Part shown: positions 27,799 to 37,770 of the stretch, one piece after another
Numbering within the stretch: position 1 is the first letter of the stretch
Layout of the letters: each line of letters opens with the position of its first letter
NCBI RefSeq assembly: GCF_019469185.1
Contig: NZ_CP048264.1
Span: 620,001 to 684,000, forward strand
Direction: 5' to 3'
DNA: 64,000 nucleotides
Source of the DNA: Gilliamella sp. ESL0441
GTDB lineage: Bacteria > Pseudomonadota > Gammaproteobacteria > Enterobacterales > Orbaceae
Notes under the pieces: generated by a model
Databases searched by the model: none
Seen by the model: the letters and a program-made list of their open reading frames with translations, nothing else
What the model was told of the DNA's origin: nothing
Made by a program: the position numbers and the translations under genes

Positions 27799-30165
27799 AT
27801 GTCATTAACGGATATAGTTTCAGCAGGGCTTGATGCTCTAACCAGTACGGTGTCTCATAATCGTTACTTACTCAAACTTGATGAACTTGACATGACCGAT
27901 ACGATATCGGTTTTTTCGGTCGTCATTGATGAACAGTTAAATCAGCCTTGGCGCTATACCATCACTTTCACAAGTCCCAATCGAGCTTTATCCGTTGACA
28001 GTATTTTAAATAAATCGGCTTCATTCTCTTTTTTGCCAGAAACAGAAAAACTAATGGATATAATATTTGATTCATCATCTATTACAAAGCAAGTTTTTGG
28101 TGTCATAACCGCCTTTAGTTTAATATCAATAAACCAAGAAGAGGCACATTACCAAGTTGTGTTGGAACCAAGGCTTGCGCTACTTAACAATAGTCGAGGT
28201 AGTGCAATTTATCAAAATCAAAGTGTAATAAGTGTCGTTGAACATCTATTAAGACAACACGGTTTAAATGGTATTGATTATCGACTTGATTTAAGTGAAA
28301 GCTATCCTGCTCGAGAACTGATTACTCAATGGCAAGAAAGTGATTTGGCTTTTATTCAAAGATTATTATCGGATGTTGGAATTAGTTTTTACTTTGAAAC
28401 GCATCCAGAACATAATTGTGATGTTGTCGTATTCAGCGATCAAGACCAACATTTTAAAGAATATGGCTCAATTATTCATCAAAAACCAAGCGGAATGGGC
28501 GATGGTGGTAATTTCAGTGTATGGGCGCTCACACCACAAAGTAAAATGGTTAATCAAAATGTTATGGTTAATGACTATAACTATCGTAATGCAAAACAAG
28601 ACATGTTTTCGCAAGTCAATACGGCATTAACTGAAACTACCACTTATGGCACTGAGTACCATTACGGTGAAAACTATAAACATCTATCAGAAAATACAGA
28701 CAGCAATGAAATTGAAAGCGGGCAATGGTTTGCTACTATTCGTCATCAGCATAACATATCGCATCAACGTATTATTCAGGGTAAATGCAATAATTATAAT
28801 CTAGCACCCGGTCAACGATGGTTTATTATAAACAGCGAAATCGATGACATCGATGATGGGATAATTATCTTAGCGATTACAGGTAATGGTGATCGGAGCA
28901 ACGCTTACGAAATAGAGTTTACCGCTATTGCGTTTGATGTTTTAAAACCTTATCGACCACGTCCATTACCTATGCCCAAAATTGGAAATACCTTGCCAGC
29001 CCGAATTACAAGTCCAGATAATGATACATATGGTTATATCGATGAACATGGGCGTTATCGGGTCAAATTCAACTTTGATTTAGCAAACTGGCGTAGTGGT
29101 CAAGAAAGTTTATGGGTCAGATTTGCCAGCCCCTATGCTGGAAGCCAATATGGTTTTCATTTTCCGTTAATTGATGGTACTGAAGTGGCTATTGCCTTTA
29201 CAGATCAAAATCCAAATCGCCCTTATATTGCATTTGCATTTCATGATAGCGCGCATCCTGATCCTGTTACAAATCTTAATAAACATCGTAATGTGATTCG
29301 CACACCCACTAACAACAAATTGCGAATGGATGACAAACGAGGTCAGGAGCATATCAAACTCGCAACCGAATATGGCAAAACACAATTAAATATCGGGCAT
29401 CTTGTCAACAGTAATAAAGAGCAACGAGGGGAAGGGTTTGAACTTCGTACCGATATGTGGGGAGCGATTGCAGCGAACCGTGGATTGTATCTGACCAGTC
29501 AAACAAAATCCAAAGCGCAAGGCAAACAGCTAGACATGCAAGGGGCAATTTCTGAACTGGAAAATGCGTTATCGATAGCTAAAGCACTCCAAAATGCGAC
29601 GGAACAAGCACAAAGTCATGTACCTGATGTTGATTCCCAGCAACAATTACAAAGCGCAGTATCTAATATGTCACAACCGGGAATTCTCGCTTATGCACAA
29701 GAAGGGATGGCTTTAACCAGTTCGGAAAATATCCAACTCACAACCAAAAATAGTGTAACAGTGACAACGGCAAAACAGACGGATATTTCGGCGTTGAAAA
29801 ATATTACCTTAACTACCTCAGAAGCGATTAGTTTAATGGCACAAAAATCGGGAGTGAAAGTTATTACTAATCAGGGTGATATCGATGTGCAAGCTCAAAC
29901 AGACCAAATAGCGTTAGCGGCAAAACAAAACATTCAAATTGATAGTGCTAACAGTCATGTCGACTTTTCTGCCGCAAAAACACTCAAGCTTATTTGTGGT
30001 GGTTCGTATATCAAAATAAGCGAAGCTGGGATTGAGTTAGGCACCCAAGATAATATCTATCTTAAAAGCAATGCGATGCAAAAAATGTCACCAGCAACCG
30101 AAACCAGAACTATTAAACTAAAATCAAGTAATTTAGATATTAAAAGTTGTTCCGAAATGGATTAA
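27799..30165 (+). CDS. vgrG: Type VI secretion system tip protein VgrG
   Basis: Trimeric spike of the T6SS needle, 788 aa. The N-terminal gp27-like part (NRYLLKLDELDMTDTISVF) spans about residues 20-380, followed by the gp5 OB-like region with DEHGRYRVKFNFDL and the hallmark SLWVRFASPYAGSQYGFHFPL and GTEVAIAFTDQNPNRPYI (about 410-480). The C-terminus (about 620-760) is a repetitive beta-helix with a DUF2345-like end (TLKLICGGSYIKISEAGIEL). No enzymatic extension is evident. There are no structural T6SS genes in the window, so it is an orphan cargo-type vgrG that begins an effector module. Confidence 0.95.
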   Translation: MSLTDIVSAGLDALTSTVSHNRYLLKLDELDMTDTISVFSVVIDEQLNQPWRYTITFTSPNRALSVDSILNKSASFSFLPETEKLMDIIFDSSSITKQVFGVITAFSLISINQEEAHYQVVLEPRLALLNNSRGSAIYQNQSVISVVEHLLRQHGLNGIDYRLDLSESYPARELITQWQESDLAFIQRLLSDVGISFYFETHPEHNCDVVVFSDQDQHFKEYGSIIHQKPSGMGDGGNFSVWALTPQSKMVNQNVMVNDYNYRNAKQDMFSQVNTALTETTTYGTEYHYGENYKHLSENTDSNEIESGQWFATIRHQHNISHQRIIQGKCNNYNLAPGQRWFIINSEIDDIDDGIIILAITGNGDRSNAYEIEFTAIAFDVLKPYRPRPLPMPKIGNTLPARITSPDNDTYGYIDEHGRYRVKFNFDLANWRSGQESLWVRFASPYAGSQYGFHFPLIDGTEVAIAFTDQNPNRPYIAFAFHDSAHPDPVTNLNKHRNVIRTPTNNKLRMDDKRGQEHIKLATEYGKTQLNIGHLVNSNKEQRGEGFELRTDMWGAIAANRGLYLTSQTKSKAQGKQLDMQGAISELENALSIAKALQNATEQAQSHVPDVDSQQQLQSAVSNMSQPGILAYAQEGMALTSSENIQLTTKNSVTVTTAKQTDISALKNITLTTSEAISLMAQKSGVKVITNQGDIDVQAQTDQIALAAKQNIQIDSANSHVDFSAAKTLKLICGGSYIKISEAGIELGTQDNIYLKSNAMQKMSPATETRTIKLKSSNLDIKSCSEMD

Positions 30166-30167
30166 AT

Positions 30168-31097
30168 ATGCTTAAAGAATTAAATAAAAGAGCCAGTTTT
30201 AATAAATATCGTTATCTTTTAATTGATAATTTAGTCGCTCTAAATTCGGTCAGTCCATTATCACGTAGAGGATTACAGAGTTTATATGGTGAAGATAAAT
30301 TATTTGGCGAAAAAAAACTTACTACGGTTTTACGCACTGATCTAGATTATGATCCAAGCGTATGCCCGACATTAGTTATGCTTGCTGAACCTTATCAATT
30401 TTTAGAACAAGCAGTCATTGATAAAATCACAATGCAAGCCTCGGTTGAATGTTTTTGGTCAAAACGATATATCTGTGCATTTATTGTCACTGAACTTAAA
30501 CCATCAATATTGGCAAAGCAGATTATTAATATTGGAAATCACATCGCTAAAACATTGCGACGACATTATTATCCCTTTTTTGAACCTTTCCGGATGCAGT
30601 TTTTACATGAACTTGGTTCAAACCAAGACAACGCATGGCTTAAAGCGCAATTTTCACAAATTGAAAACTATTATTATCCGTCAATTCACAATGGCGAATT
30701 TATTCCTTATATAAGCGATGACGAATCAACAATAGAACAAGGTTGGAGTACGGAATACTGTGAGCATTTAAAAAAATTAAGGGTCATTCGCACGCTTGTT
30801 AATGCATGGGCAAATAACCGCACACAATTTGAAGAACAAAAAAATGTGCCACTTGAAAAGCAGGTAATTATACAGGCAACGCAATTGATTGAACAAGCTG
30901 ACAGATTAGGCTTAACCGATGCTGCCGATATTCTTTTTTGGGGACTAAATGGATTAAGGTATCACTATATGTTTACTACCCATCCAGAAGTACTGAAACA
31001 GATACCTAAAGCCCAACTGGCGCCCGGTACATTTTCTAAACATGTCATTGACGCCAAGATTAACCTTGAAAGCCAAATCCATTTATTAACAGAATAA
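30168..31097 (+). CDS. Probable T6SS effector adaptor/chaperone (uncharacterised)
   Basis: 309 aa, soluble, no signal peptide or membrane span. I do not recognise a domain with certainty. It begins 2 nt after the vgrG stop (ATG at 30168) and ends 28 nt before the large effector, the exact place of DUF4123-type adaptors (VasW, Tap/Tec) that load an effector on its VgrG. Notable features are many aromatic residues and the C-terminal RLGLTDAADILFWGLNGLRYHY. The bacterial adaptor role is inferred from the vgrG-adaptor-VasX-immunity order known in Vibrio cholerae. Alternative: part of a two-protein effector. Confidence 0.75.
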   Translation: MLKELNKRASFNKYRYLLIDNLVALNSVSPLSRRGLQSLYGEDKLFGEKKLTTVLRTDLDYDPSVCPTLVMLAEPYQFLEQAVIDKITMQASVECFWSKRYICAFIVTELKPSILAKQIINIGNHIAKTLRRHYYPFFEPFRMQFLHELGSNQDNAWLKAQFSQIENYYYPSIHNGEFIPYISDDESTIEQGWSTEYCEHLKKLRVIRTLVNAWANNRTQFEEQKNVPLEKQVIIQATQLIEQADRLGLTDAADILFWGLNGLRYHYMFTTHPEVLKQIPKAQLAPGTFSKHVIDAKINLESQIHLLTE

Positions 31098-31125
31098 AGA
31101 AAAATAAAGAATTAAAGAGTATAAG

Positions 31126-34100
31126 ATGAATAAAACAGAAAACATCGCCATAGAAAATAAAAACGAAGCCAGTGGTAATTGCCTTGCGTGTGGTCGAACA
31201 GGAATACCGGTATTTTTATTGCGTCAGGCGGTGATAAAAATGAAAGGTCTTAAAACGGATGAGGCGAATCCCGATTATCAAGAATTGGCAAATTATACAA
31301 AAAATTTAAATTTTAGATCACGTATGCCCGATGAAAAACTGATCGAATACGGTTATATTCTACGGACTTTGCGAAACGGTTACATCTATGTAATGCAACA
31401 ACAAGGCGAAGATATAAATAGTCGAATGATGCAAACCTATGAATGTGTTGAAGGGGCGTTAAGATTAAGAAGCCATCACCAACTTACTTTTACCGAACCA
31501 AGACCGATATCTAAAGCCTGTAAAAACTACTGTCACACTATTCCGGCAGCATTTATTCATCTACAACAAGACTATACTCAAGCATGGGTAGCATACAGTG
31601 CGCAACCTTGGAGTACAACAGCCGTTGAAGATTATCTAAAAGAGCAAGACAATCAAGTGTTATCCCGTTTTACCAAAATAGATATTACTAATTTAGCTCA
31701 GTCACCGGCAGAAGCAACCAGTAACCGGGCTGTCCCGTTTACCGATATCTTTGGTCAGGTAAATAATACTAAAACCCCCAGCAAAGTATTAGAGTTTCGT
31801 TTTGATGATAATAAATTACCTTTCTTTGAATCGGCGCATCCCTTTAACAGTTTTAAACAGCAAAAACAACAATTTGCAACGCATGCTAGCCAGTTATACA
31901 AAGGATCGAAACCAATATCTTGTGGAGTTGTATTAGAAGATACCTTTGGCATTGCCGAAGAACTTAACACACAGCGTGTTGTGCATCTGCATATATTTAA
32001 TGAACAGCCACTGACTGACGATGAAATCAATTTAGCGGAAGAAACAATAAACGGTTTTGACGATATTGATAAGCTGAATAAAATTTATGAACAACGTGCG
32101 AAAAACATGTTCAAAACCATTAATCCTAAGTTACAGCGACAATTTAACTATTATAAACCGGTTATGTTCAAAAAACGCATAATATTGCAATTAATCGAAC
32201 AATACCGATCTTCTATTATATCTGTTTATGATCAACAAATTGCAAAAGTAGAAGAAGAGATTGAAAATTTTAAAAATTCGGGTCTGGACACTGTAGGCTA
32301 TAATGGCATTCCCGAATCGACGAGAATGCTTACTCGTGTAAGCCGTTTATATGCAGAAAAAAGAGAAAAGCTTAAGGATTTTGATGATTACATCGATCAA
32401 GGTGAAATTGAAAAATTCAATATTAAATTAGAAAAAGCATATAAAGAAGTAGTCAACTACCATAAAGAGTGGTCATTAGACTATTTTACGTATGCACGTT
32501 GGTTATTTGGCAAAGATGGCTTTACCTCAGCATTTACTGAAACAAAACCATTTAGCGTCAATGCCAACCATTTTTGGCAACGTGAATTTGATTTTAGCAG
32601 TTCAGAAACGCAACTAGTCTATCTATCGCAAGTGACAAATATGTTACTCGATACCACCCATTCAGAAATAAAATTGGATGAAGACAGCGCATTATGGGAC
32701 GAACTACTCAGTAATCCTGAAAGTATTTACTACATCAGTGAATACGATAACCCTAAAGGGATCGATCATGATAAAGAACTCTATGTTGATCTGACCGATA
32801 ATAGTCTGCTAAAACCCCTTGAACTGATATCAAATGCGACTAAATTTTTTTCGGTTATTAATAGTTATATAGAAAAAAGACATAATAACGACTTAGAAAA
32901 TAAATTAATAGTTTTACGTGAAAATAAGCAACAAGCAGAAGTTGAAATCAAGCAAAACCAACAAAAGATAGCCGAACTGGAAAAGCAAAAGCAAAACATT
33001 CCAGTCAGTGATCCTGTCGCACAAGAACAGCTTAGAAAGTTAAAGAGGAGCTATGAAACCCAAATTCAGCAACTTAACAAAGAACTTAAAGCTATTGAAC
33101 AACAGCTATCTAATCTCACTCAAACCGCCGAAGCGGCAGTTACACTTGAAAGCAAACCGTTAGCAAATACAGCACTAAAAAATCAGGCAATCTTGGCGAA
33201 AGATACCTTACGTTTTCCAATTAAAACCGAATGGATGCGATTAAATGCGTTTGATCAACTAGCTAAACTTGGGGCTCTGCCGGTTGAAATTAATGTAGAA
33301 GTGAGACCCGAAAATATTGCTAAAATTCAAAATTTATTCACCCAAATGCACCGGTCTTTTTTTAATAGGGGCATTTATCACCCACACGAACTTGCCTTTC
33401 TTGACAATTTTGATATTGATGAAAAGCCAGTCAAAACGGGATCGGGCAAAGTGCAAAAGGTTAAATTTACGTTATGTTTTCCAGATATACATACTAAAAC
33501 GTTATTTGTGAACTTTATAAATAGCATCAACGGCAAATTAAGCCCTTATAATTTAAAACAATTTATGGAGCAAGCCTATAAAGATTATTTCAAATTAAAA
33601 TATCAGCAAAAAATACGTCTTGAAAGCTTAGAACATGCTAATCGAGGCAAAACAACCACGACCCAAATATTAAACGAAACCAGTGATAAAAATACCAACC
33701 GAGCAAAAACCAAAATTGATGAAAAAATGGGAAAAGTGAAAGATGTTGTTGTGTTCAATGAGAATCAGAAAAATCAGAGTAGAGTTCAAATCAAGATAGA
33801 AGAAGCTGAAAATCATATCAAAAAAGGGAAATTTACCTTTAAAGTCAATCTTGCAGTTAGTGGGGTGTTAGGATGTATTAATTTAATGAACATTAACGAT
33901 ATCCTGAAAGAGTGGGATAAGGTTAAAGAAGGTAATGGTGCTCAACAAGCCCAACAACAGCTACTTAAAGAATTATTATCATTAGGACTGATTGCTATTG
34001 ATATCACCAGCCAATATCAATATATCAAACTGAATATACAACTGAAAGATGCCCTCAATGCGGGTAATAAGATCAGCCTACTCAAAGCTAAAATTAAATT

Positions 34101-35118
34101 TAACAGCATGATATCTAAAACGGTTAATAAAGTATTTACGGCAATTACCGTAATCGAGGCTGCTGAGGAATTAATCAGTGCGTATGATATGAGAAATATG
34201 GAGGATAGTAAATTTTTTTATCGGAGATTGATTGGCTCTGTTGGATTAGGAATTGGCGCCATCATAGCCTTAGCGGGATCATGGCTTACGCTTCTTATTG
34301 GGGTAATTATGATTATAGGAGGAGCAATAATAATTATGTTGAGTAGAAAATATGATAATTTAACCCCTATTCAACATTGGTTAAACCGCTGCTGTTTTGG
34401 CACACAGGCAGAGTTTGATTATTTAGGCTATAGTGCCTATCAAGAAGAAGATTACAATGATCACAGTGGTTTTGGAGCAGCACTCAATGACTATGCGGTT
34501 ATGGTCTCTAATATCCAGACTTTTATTCGTTTATTACCACCTTATCTTAAAGTCGGGTTTGTATCAAATAGACCAGGTGGTAGCAATCCAAATCGACGCC
34601 ATGTTTATTTTTATTTGGATATTCCCGATTTTAGCAAATATAATCAAAATGAATCTGCAACAGCACTTATACGCATATTTATCACCCATTTTAACGATAA
34701 AACAGCATTTGAACCCGTACCAGAAAGATATATTGATCTAAAATGTCGTATAACGACAGAAAATATAGAGATATTAGAAGTCAAAAAGTACAATGATAAT
34801 ATAGAAAAATTTGCCAGAACGGATAAAAAAGCCTACTTTGAAAAATACGAAAGAGAATATGATCCAATCACCGGCAAACCTTTGCCTGATAATAACAAAA
34901 TTATTGAGCCTGCTGAATTTACGTTAATCACATCCGCAAATAATATACAAACTGAAACACACACCAATGTCGATGAACTTATAAAAAACGGTTTAATTAT
35001 CAATAAATGGATTGCAGGCACAATTGGCGAAGCCAGTATCGAAAAATATCATATTATGATTCAGTACAATAAGTATGATGACGTACCGTTAATCATTAAT
35101 AAAAAAAGTAAAATCTAA
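31126..35118 (+). CDS. VasX-like T6SS effector, putative pore-forming toxin
   Basis: 1330 aa. The N-terminus has CLACGRTGIPVFLLRQAV (Cys19, Cys22) and YGYILRTLRNGYIYVM, the signature of the VasX N-terminal / BTH_I2691 effector family. The middle is mixed helix with a coiled coil at about residues 588-670 (ENKLIVLRENKQQAEVE and following). Hydrophobic segments lie near 905-925, 968-982 and a strong pair near 1035-1075 (GLGIGAIIALAGSW, LLIGVIMIIGGAIIIM). The C-terminus after that is soluble. Family members insert into target inner membranes and dissipate ion gradients. Placement after vgrG and before membrane immunity-like genes supports this. Confidence 0.85.
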   Translation: MNKTENIAIENKNEASGNCLACGRTGIPVFLLRQAVIKMKGLKTDEANPDYQELANYTKNLNFRSRMPDEKLIEYGYILRTLRNGYIYVMQQQGEDINSRMMQTYECVEGALRLRSHHQLTFTEPRPISKACKNYCHTIPAAFIHLQQDYTQAWVAYSAQPWSTTAVEDYLKEQDNQVLSRFTKIDITNLAQSPAEATSNRAVPFTDIFGQVNNTKTPSKVLEFRFDDNKLPFFESAHPFNSFKQQKQQFATHASQLYKGSKPISCGVVLEDTFGIAEELNTQRVVHLHIFNEQPLTDDEINLAEETINGFDDIDKLNKIYEQRAKNMFKTINPKLQRQFNYYKPVMFKKRIILQLIEQYRSSIISVYDQQIAKVEEEIENFKNSGLDTVGYNGIPESTRMLTRVSRLYAEKREKLKDFDDYIDQGEIEKFNIKLEKAYKEVVNYHKEWSLDYFTYARWLFGKDGFTSAFTETKPFSVNANHFWQREFDFSSSETQLVYLSQVTNMLLDTTHSEIKLDEDSALWDELLSNPESIYYISEYDNPKGIDHDKELYVDLTDNSLLKPLELISNATKFFSVINSYIEKRHNNDLENKLIVLRENKQQAEVEIKQNQQKIAELEKQKQNIPVSDPVAQEQLRKLKRSYETQIQQLNKELKAIEQQLSNLTQTAEAAVTLESKPLANTALKNQAILAKDTLRFPIKTEWMRLNAFDQLAKLGALPVEINVEVRPENIAKIQNLFTQMHRSFFNRGIYHPHELAFLDNFDIDEKPVKTGSGKVQKVKFTLCFPDIHTKTLFVNFINSINGKLSPYNLKQFMEQAYKDYFKLKYQQKIRLESLEHANRGKTTTTQILNETSDKNTNRAKTKIDEKMGKVKDVVVFNENQKNQSRVQIKIEEAENHIKKGKFTFKVNLAVSGVLGCINLMNINDILKEWDKVKEGNGAQQAQQQLLKELLSLGLIAIDITSQYQYIKLNIQLKDALNAGNKISLLKAKIKFNSMISKTVNKVFTAITVIEAAEELISAYDMRNMEDSKFFYRRLIGSVGLGIGAIIALAGSWLTLLIGVIMIIGGAIIIMLSRKYDNLTPIQHWLNRCCFGTQAEFDYLGYSAYQEEDYNDHSGFGAALNDYAVMVSNIQTFIRLLPPYLKVGFVSNRPGGSNPNRRHVYFYLDIPDFSKYNQNESATALIRIFITHFNDKTAFEPVPERYIDLKCRITTENIEILEVKKYNDNIEKFARTDKKAYFEKYEREYDPITGKPLPDNNKIIEPAEFTLITSANNIQTETHTNVDELIKNGLIINKWIAGTIGEASIEKYHIMIQYNKYDDVPLIINKKSKI

Positions 35119-35138
35119 TTAAAAAAAGAGGAACAACA

Positions 35139-35978
35139 ATGCCGTCAAAATACCGCCCACAAATACCCGGTTGGATAGGTGATTTAAACAAAGGCCCGAC
35201 ATATTTAATGGCGGATGATGATAGACTACTTTATGCCAATGACAATTTTTGTGCCTTTATTCGTAAAACAAAATCAGATCAAAATTTCTATTTATTTCTT
35301 TTTCTTTTAGCTCTGCTCATGAGTGCTGTCGGAATTTTTGCAGGGGTCAAATTATTTTTTCTACCTATAAATTTTGACGATAGAGAAGATATATATGCTT
35401 CATTGGTAACTATTATTCTTTCATTGACGATGATATTTGCTGTTTTTAATATTATTTTACCAGGTTTATACCAAAATCTTTTTACACGTCGTGGAAGCCC
35501 AATAATTTTTAACCGCAAAACGGGTCAGGTTTATGTGAACGAAAGTTACTTTTTTAGTTTTAGAATTCTTTATAACCCAATTTATCTTTTCCACCCGAAT
35601 AAAAAGCGTATTAAAGAGTATGACTGGGCGCATTTACAAGGGGTAGTAGTGCATAACTTTTCCCGAAACTCACTAGTTACCATTATATTAATGGTATGTA
35701 AACCTCATACCCATAAGACAATCGACCATATACTATTAGACCCATTACGCGCTGGTGTAGGCAGTTATCTGGTCTGGGGTTGGGTTAATAACTTTATGTG
35801 CTTTGATGAGTTAATCGACTTAAATGAAGGCAAATATAAGACTGATGAAGAGCTCCAATTTAAAAAAGAGATTATAGAAGGTCAAGGTTGGCCAGACTGG
35901 ATGGTCGAAGCATTTAATGCCACCACGCATGACGAGTTAGCTAAAATCAAACAAAAGTATAATGTTGAAGCGTCATAA
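35139..35978 (+). CDS. Putative T6SS immunity membrane protein, paralog 1 (subfamily A)
   Basis: 279 aa; first of eight tandem paralogs. Conserved N-terminal cytoplasmic part (PGWIGDLNKGPTYLM, DRLLYANDNFCAF) is followed by two membrane spans (about residues 50-72 and 88-108), then a conserved C-terminal domain with TRRGSPIIFNRKTGQVYVNE and KKRIKEYDWAHLQGVVVH and a WPDWMVEAFNATTH tail. It starts 20 nt after the effector stop with AGAGGAAC. Neutralisation of a pore-former in the membrane is inferred from topology and location. The family may be the one annotated DUF6708 (from memory, unverified). Subfamily A marks: ILYNPIYLFHPN and CFDELIDLNEGKYKTD. Confidence 0.82.
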   Translation: MPSKYRPQIPGWIGDLNKGPTYLMADDDRLLYANDNFCAFIRKTKSDQNFYLFLFLLALLMSAVGIFAGVKLFFLPINFDDREDIYASLVTIILSLTMIFAVFNIILPGLYQNLFTRRGSPIIFNRKTGQVYVNESYFFSFRILYNPIYLFHPNKKRIKEYDWAHLQGVVVHNFSRNSLVTIILMVCKPHTHKTIDHILLDPLRAGVGSYLVWGWVNNFMCFDELIDLNEGKYKTDEELQFKKEIIEGQGWPDWMVEAFNATTHDELAKIKQKYNVEAS

Positions 35979-36025
35979 TAAGCTTGGATATAAAGAAAAA
36001 ATAATAAAAGGGATAAGGAGTTAAC

Positions 36026-36856
36026 ATGGCATCAAAATACCGCCCACAAATACCCGGTTGTATTGGCGATTTAGATAAAGGCACAAAATATATATCTGAT
36101 GCCGATAATCGACTACTTTATGCTAATGATAATTATTGTGTTTTCATTCGGAAACCGAAATTAAATCAAATTGTTTATACATTAGCTTTTTTATTAGCGT
36201 TTATTTGTTTGATTCCAGCAACAATTTCAATGATACTTGTAGTTTTTGTATTTAATACTTCAAATGATTATGATGTGAAAATTGAAATTATAGGTATATC
36301 ATGTTTGATAGGTTGTTGTTTGGGGTTTTATGCTGCTTTACCTGAATTATACCATAACTTATTTACTCGCCGTGGTGCTCCAATTATTTTTAACCGTAAA
36401 ACAGGTAAAGTTTATGTCAACGAAAGTTATTTTTTTAATTTTAAATTTTTAAAAAATCCGATTACCTATTTACACCCGAGTAAAAAACGTATTAAAGAGT
36501 ATGATTGGGCATATTTACAAGGGGTAGTGGTGCATAACTTTTCCCGATATTCACGCAATAGCATCATCTTAATGGTGTGTAAACCCAATACCTATAAGAC
36601 AATCGATCATATACTGTTAGACCCATTACGCGTTGGTGTAGGCAGTTATTTTGTCTGGGGTTGGGTTAATAATTTTATGTGTGCAAACGATTTAATCAGT
36701 TTAAATGACGGCAAATACAAGTCGGAACAAGAAACTCAATTTAAAAAAGAGATAATAGAAGGTCAAGGTTGGCCAGACTGGATGGTCGAAGCGTTTAATG
36801 CCACCACGCATGACGAGTTAGCTAAAATCAAACAAAAGTATAATGTTGAGTCATAA
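36026..36856 (+). CDS. Putative immunity membrane protein, paralog 2 (subfamily B)
   Basis: 276 aa. Same plan as its neighbours, with the N-terminal PGCIGDLDKGTKYI and a Cys in place of the Trp of paralog 1. The spans (about 48-72, 88-108) share little with subfamilies A and C: LAFLLAFICLIPATISMILV, then ISCLIGCCLGFYAALPELY. Subfamily B marks are RRGAPIIF, FKFLKNPITYLHPSKK, SRYSRNSIILM and CANDLISLNDGKYKSE. Its ribosome-binding site is AAGGAG. It is closest to paralog 3, from which it differs mainly inside the loop between spans, pointing to a recent duplication. Confidence 0.82.
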   Translation: MASKYRPQIPGCIGDLDKGTKYISDADNRLLYANDNYCVFIRKPKLNQIVYTLAFLLAFICLIPATISMILVVFVFNTSNDYDVKIEIIGISCLIGCCLGFYAALPELYHNLFTRRGAPIIFNRKTGKVYVNESYFFNFKFLKNPITYLHPSKKRIKEYDWAYLQGVVVHNFSRYSRNSIILMVCKPNTYKTIDHILLDPLRVGVGSYFVWGWVNNFMCANDLISLNDGKYKSEQETQFKKEIIEGQGWPDWMVEAFNATTHDELAKIKQKYNVES

Positions 36857-36899
36857 TAAGCTAGGATATCAAAAAAACAATAAGGAATAAGGAGTTAAC

Positions 36900-37724
36900 A
36901 TGGCATCAAAATACCGCCCACAAATACCCGGTTGTATTGGCGATTTAAATAAAGGTCCTACATATATTTCGGATGCCGATAATCGACTACTTTATGCCAA
37001 TGATAATTATTGTGCTTTCATTCGGAAACCGAAATTAAATCAAATTGTTTATATATTCGCTTTTTCTTTTGCATTTATTCTTTCGATTCCAGCAACTATT
37101 TTATCGATATTGTTAGTTTTTGTATTCAATATTTCACATGATTCGAAAATTGAAATTTTAGGTATATCATGTTTTATATGTTGTTGTTTGGGGGTTTATG
37201 TTGTTTTACCTGAATTATACCAAAACTTATTTACTCGCCGAGGTGCTCCAATCATTTTTAACCGTAAAACAGGTAAAGTTTATGTCAACGAAAGCTATTT
37301 TTATAATTTTAAATTTTTAAAAAATCCGCTTACCTATTTACACCCGAGTAAAAAACGTATTAAAGAGTATGATTGGGCATATTTACAAGGGGTGGTGGTG
37401 CATAACTTTTCCCGATATTCACGCAATAGCACCATATTAATGGTGTGCAAACCCAATACCCATAAAACCATTGACCATATATTGTTAGATCCGTTACGCT
37501 CGGGAATAGGCAGTTATTTTGTCTGGGGTTGGGTTAATAATTTTATGTGTGCGAATGATTTAATCAGCTTGAACGATGGCAAATATAAATGGGAACAAGA
37601 AACCCAATTCAAAAAAGAGATTATAGAAGGTCAAGGGTGGCCCGAATGGATGGTCGAAGCATTTAATGCCACCACGCATGACGAGCTAGCTAAAATCAAA
37701 CAAAAATATAATATTGAGTCATAA
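36900..37724 (+). CDS. Putative immunity membrane protein, paralog 3 (subfamily B)
   Basis: 274 aa, near twin of paralog 2 over the N-terminal 48 and C-terminal 165 residues. Differences cluster in and around the spans (FAFSFAFILSIPATILSILL; loop NISHDSKIEILG is two residues shorter). It has FYNFKFLKNPLTYLHPSKK, a stretch found again in paralog 8, so it, or a close relative, seems to be the donor of that recombinant. The tail switches to GKYKWEQETQFK, shared with subfamily C, and WPEWM in place of WPDWM. Confidence 0.82.
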   Translation: MASKYRPQIPGCIGDLNKGPTYISDADNRLLYANDNYCAFIRKPKLNQIVYIFAFSFAFILSIPATILSILLVFVFNISHDSKIEILGISCFICCCLGVYVVLPELYQNLFTRRGAPIIFNRKTGKVYVNESYFYNFKFLKNPLTYLHPSKKRIKEYDWAYLQGVVVHNFSRYSRNSTILMVCKPNTHKTIDHILLDPLRSGIGSYFVWGWVNNFMCANDLISLNDGKYKWEQETQFKKEIIEGQGWPEWMVEAFNATTHDELAKIKQKYNIES

Positions 37725-37770
37725 TAAGCTTGGATATAACGCTATATAATAAGGAATCAGGAGTAAAACC

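Noticed and set aside
28340..28630. 96-codon frame inside vgrG and similar frames inside the effector gene
   Set aside because: Overlap fully with well-supported genes in another frame and have no recognisable product.
27304..35118. Whether the vgrG module is a prophage or an integrated element with boundaries
   Set aside because: No integrase, tail or capsid genes, no tRNA and no direct repeats at the borders were found; the gp27/gp5-like parts are those of VgrG.
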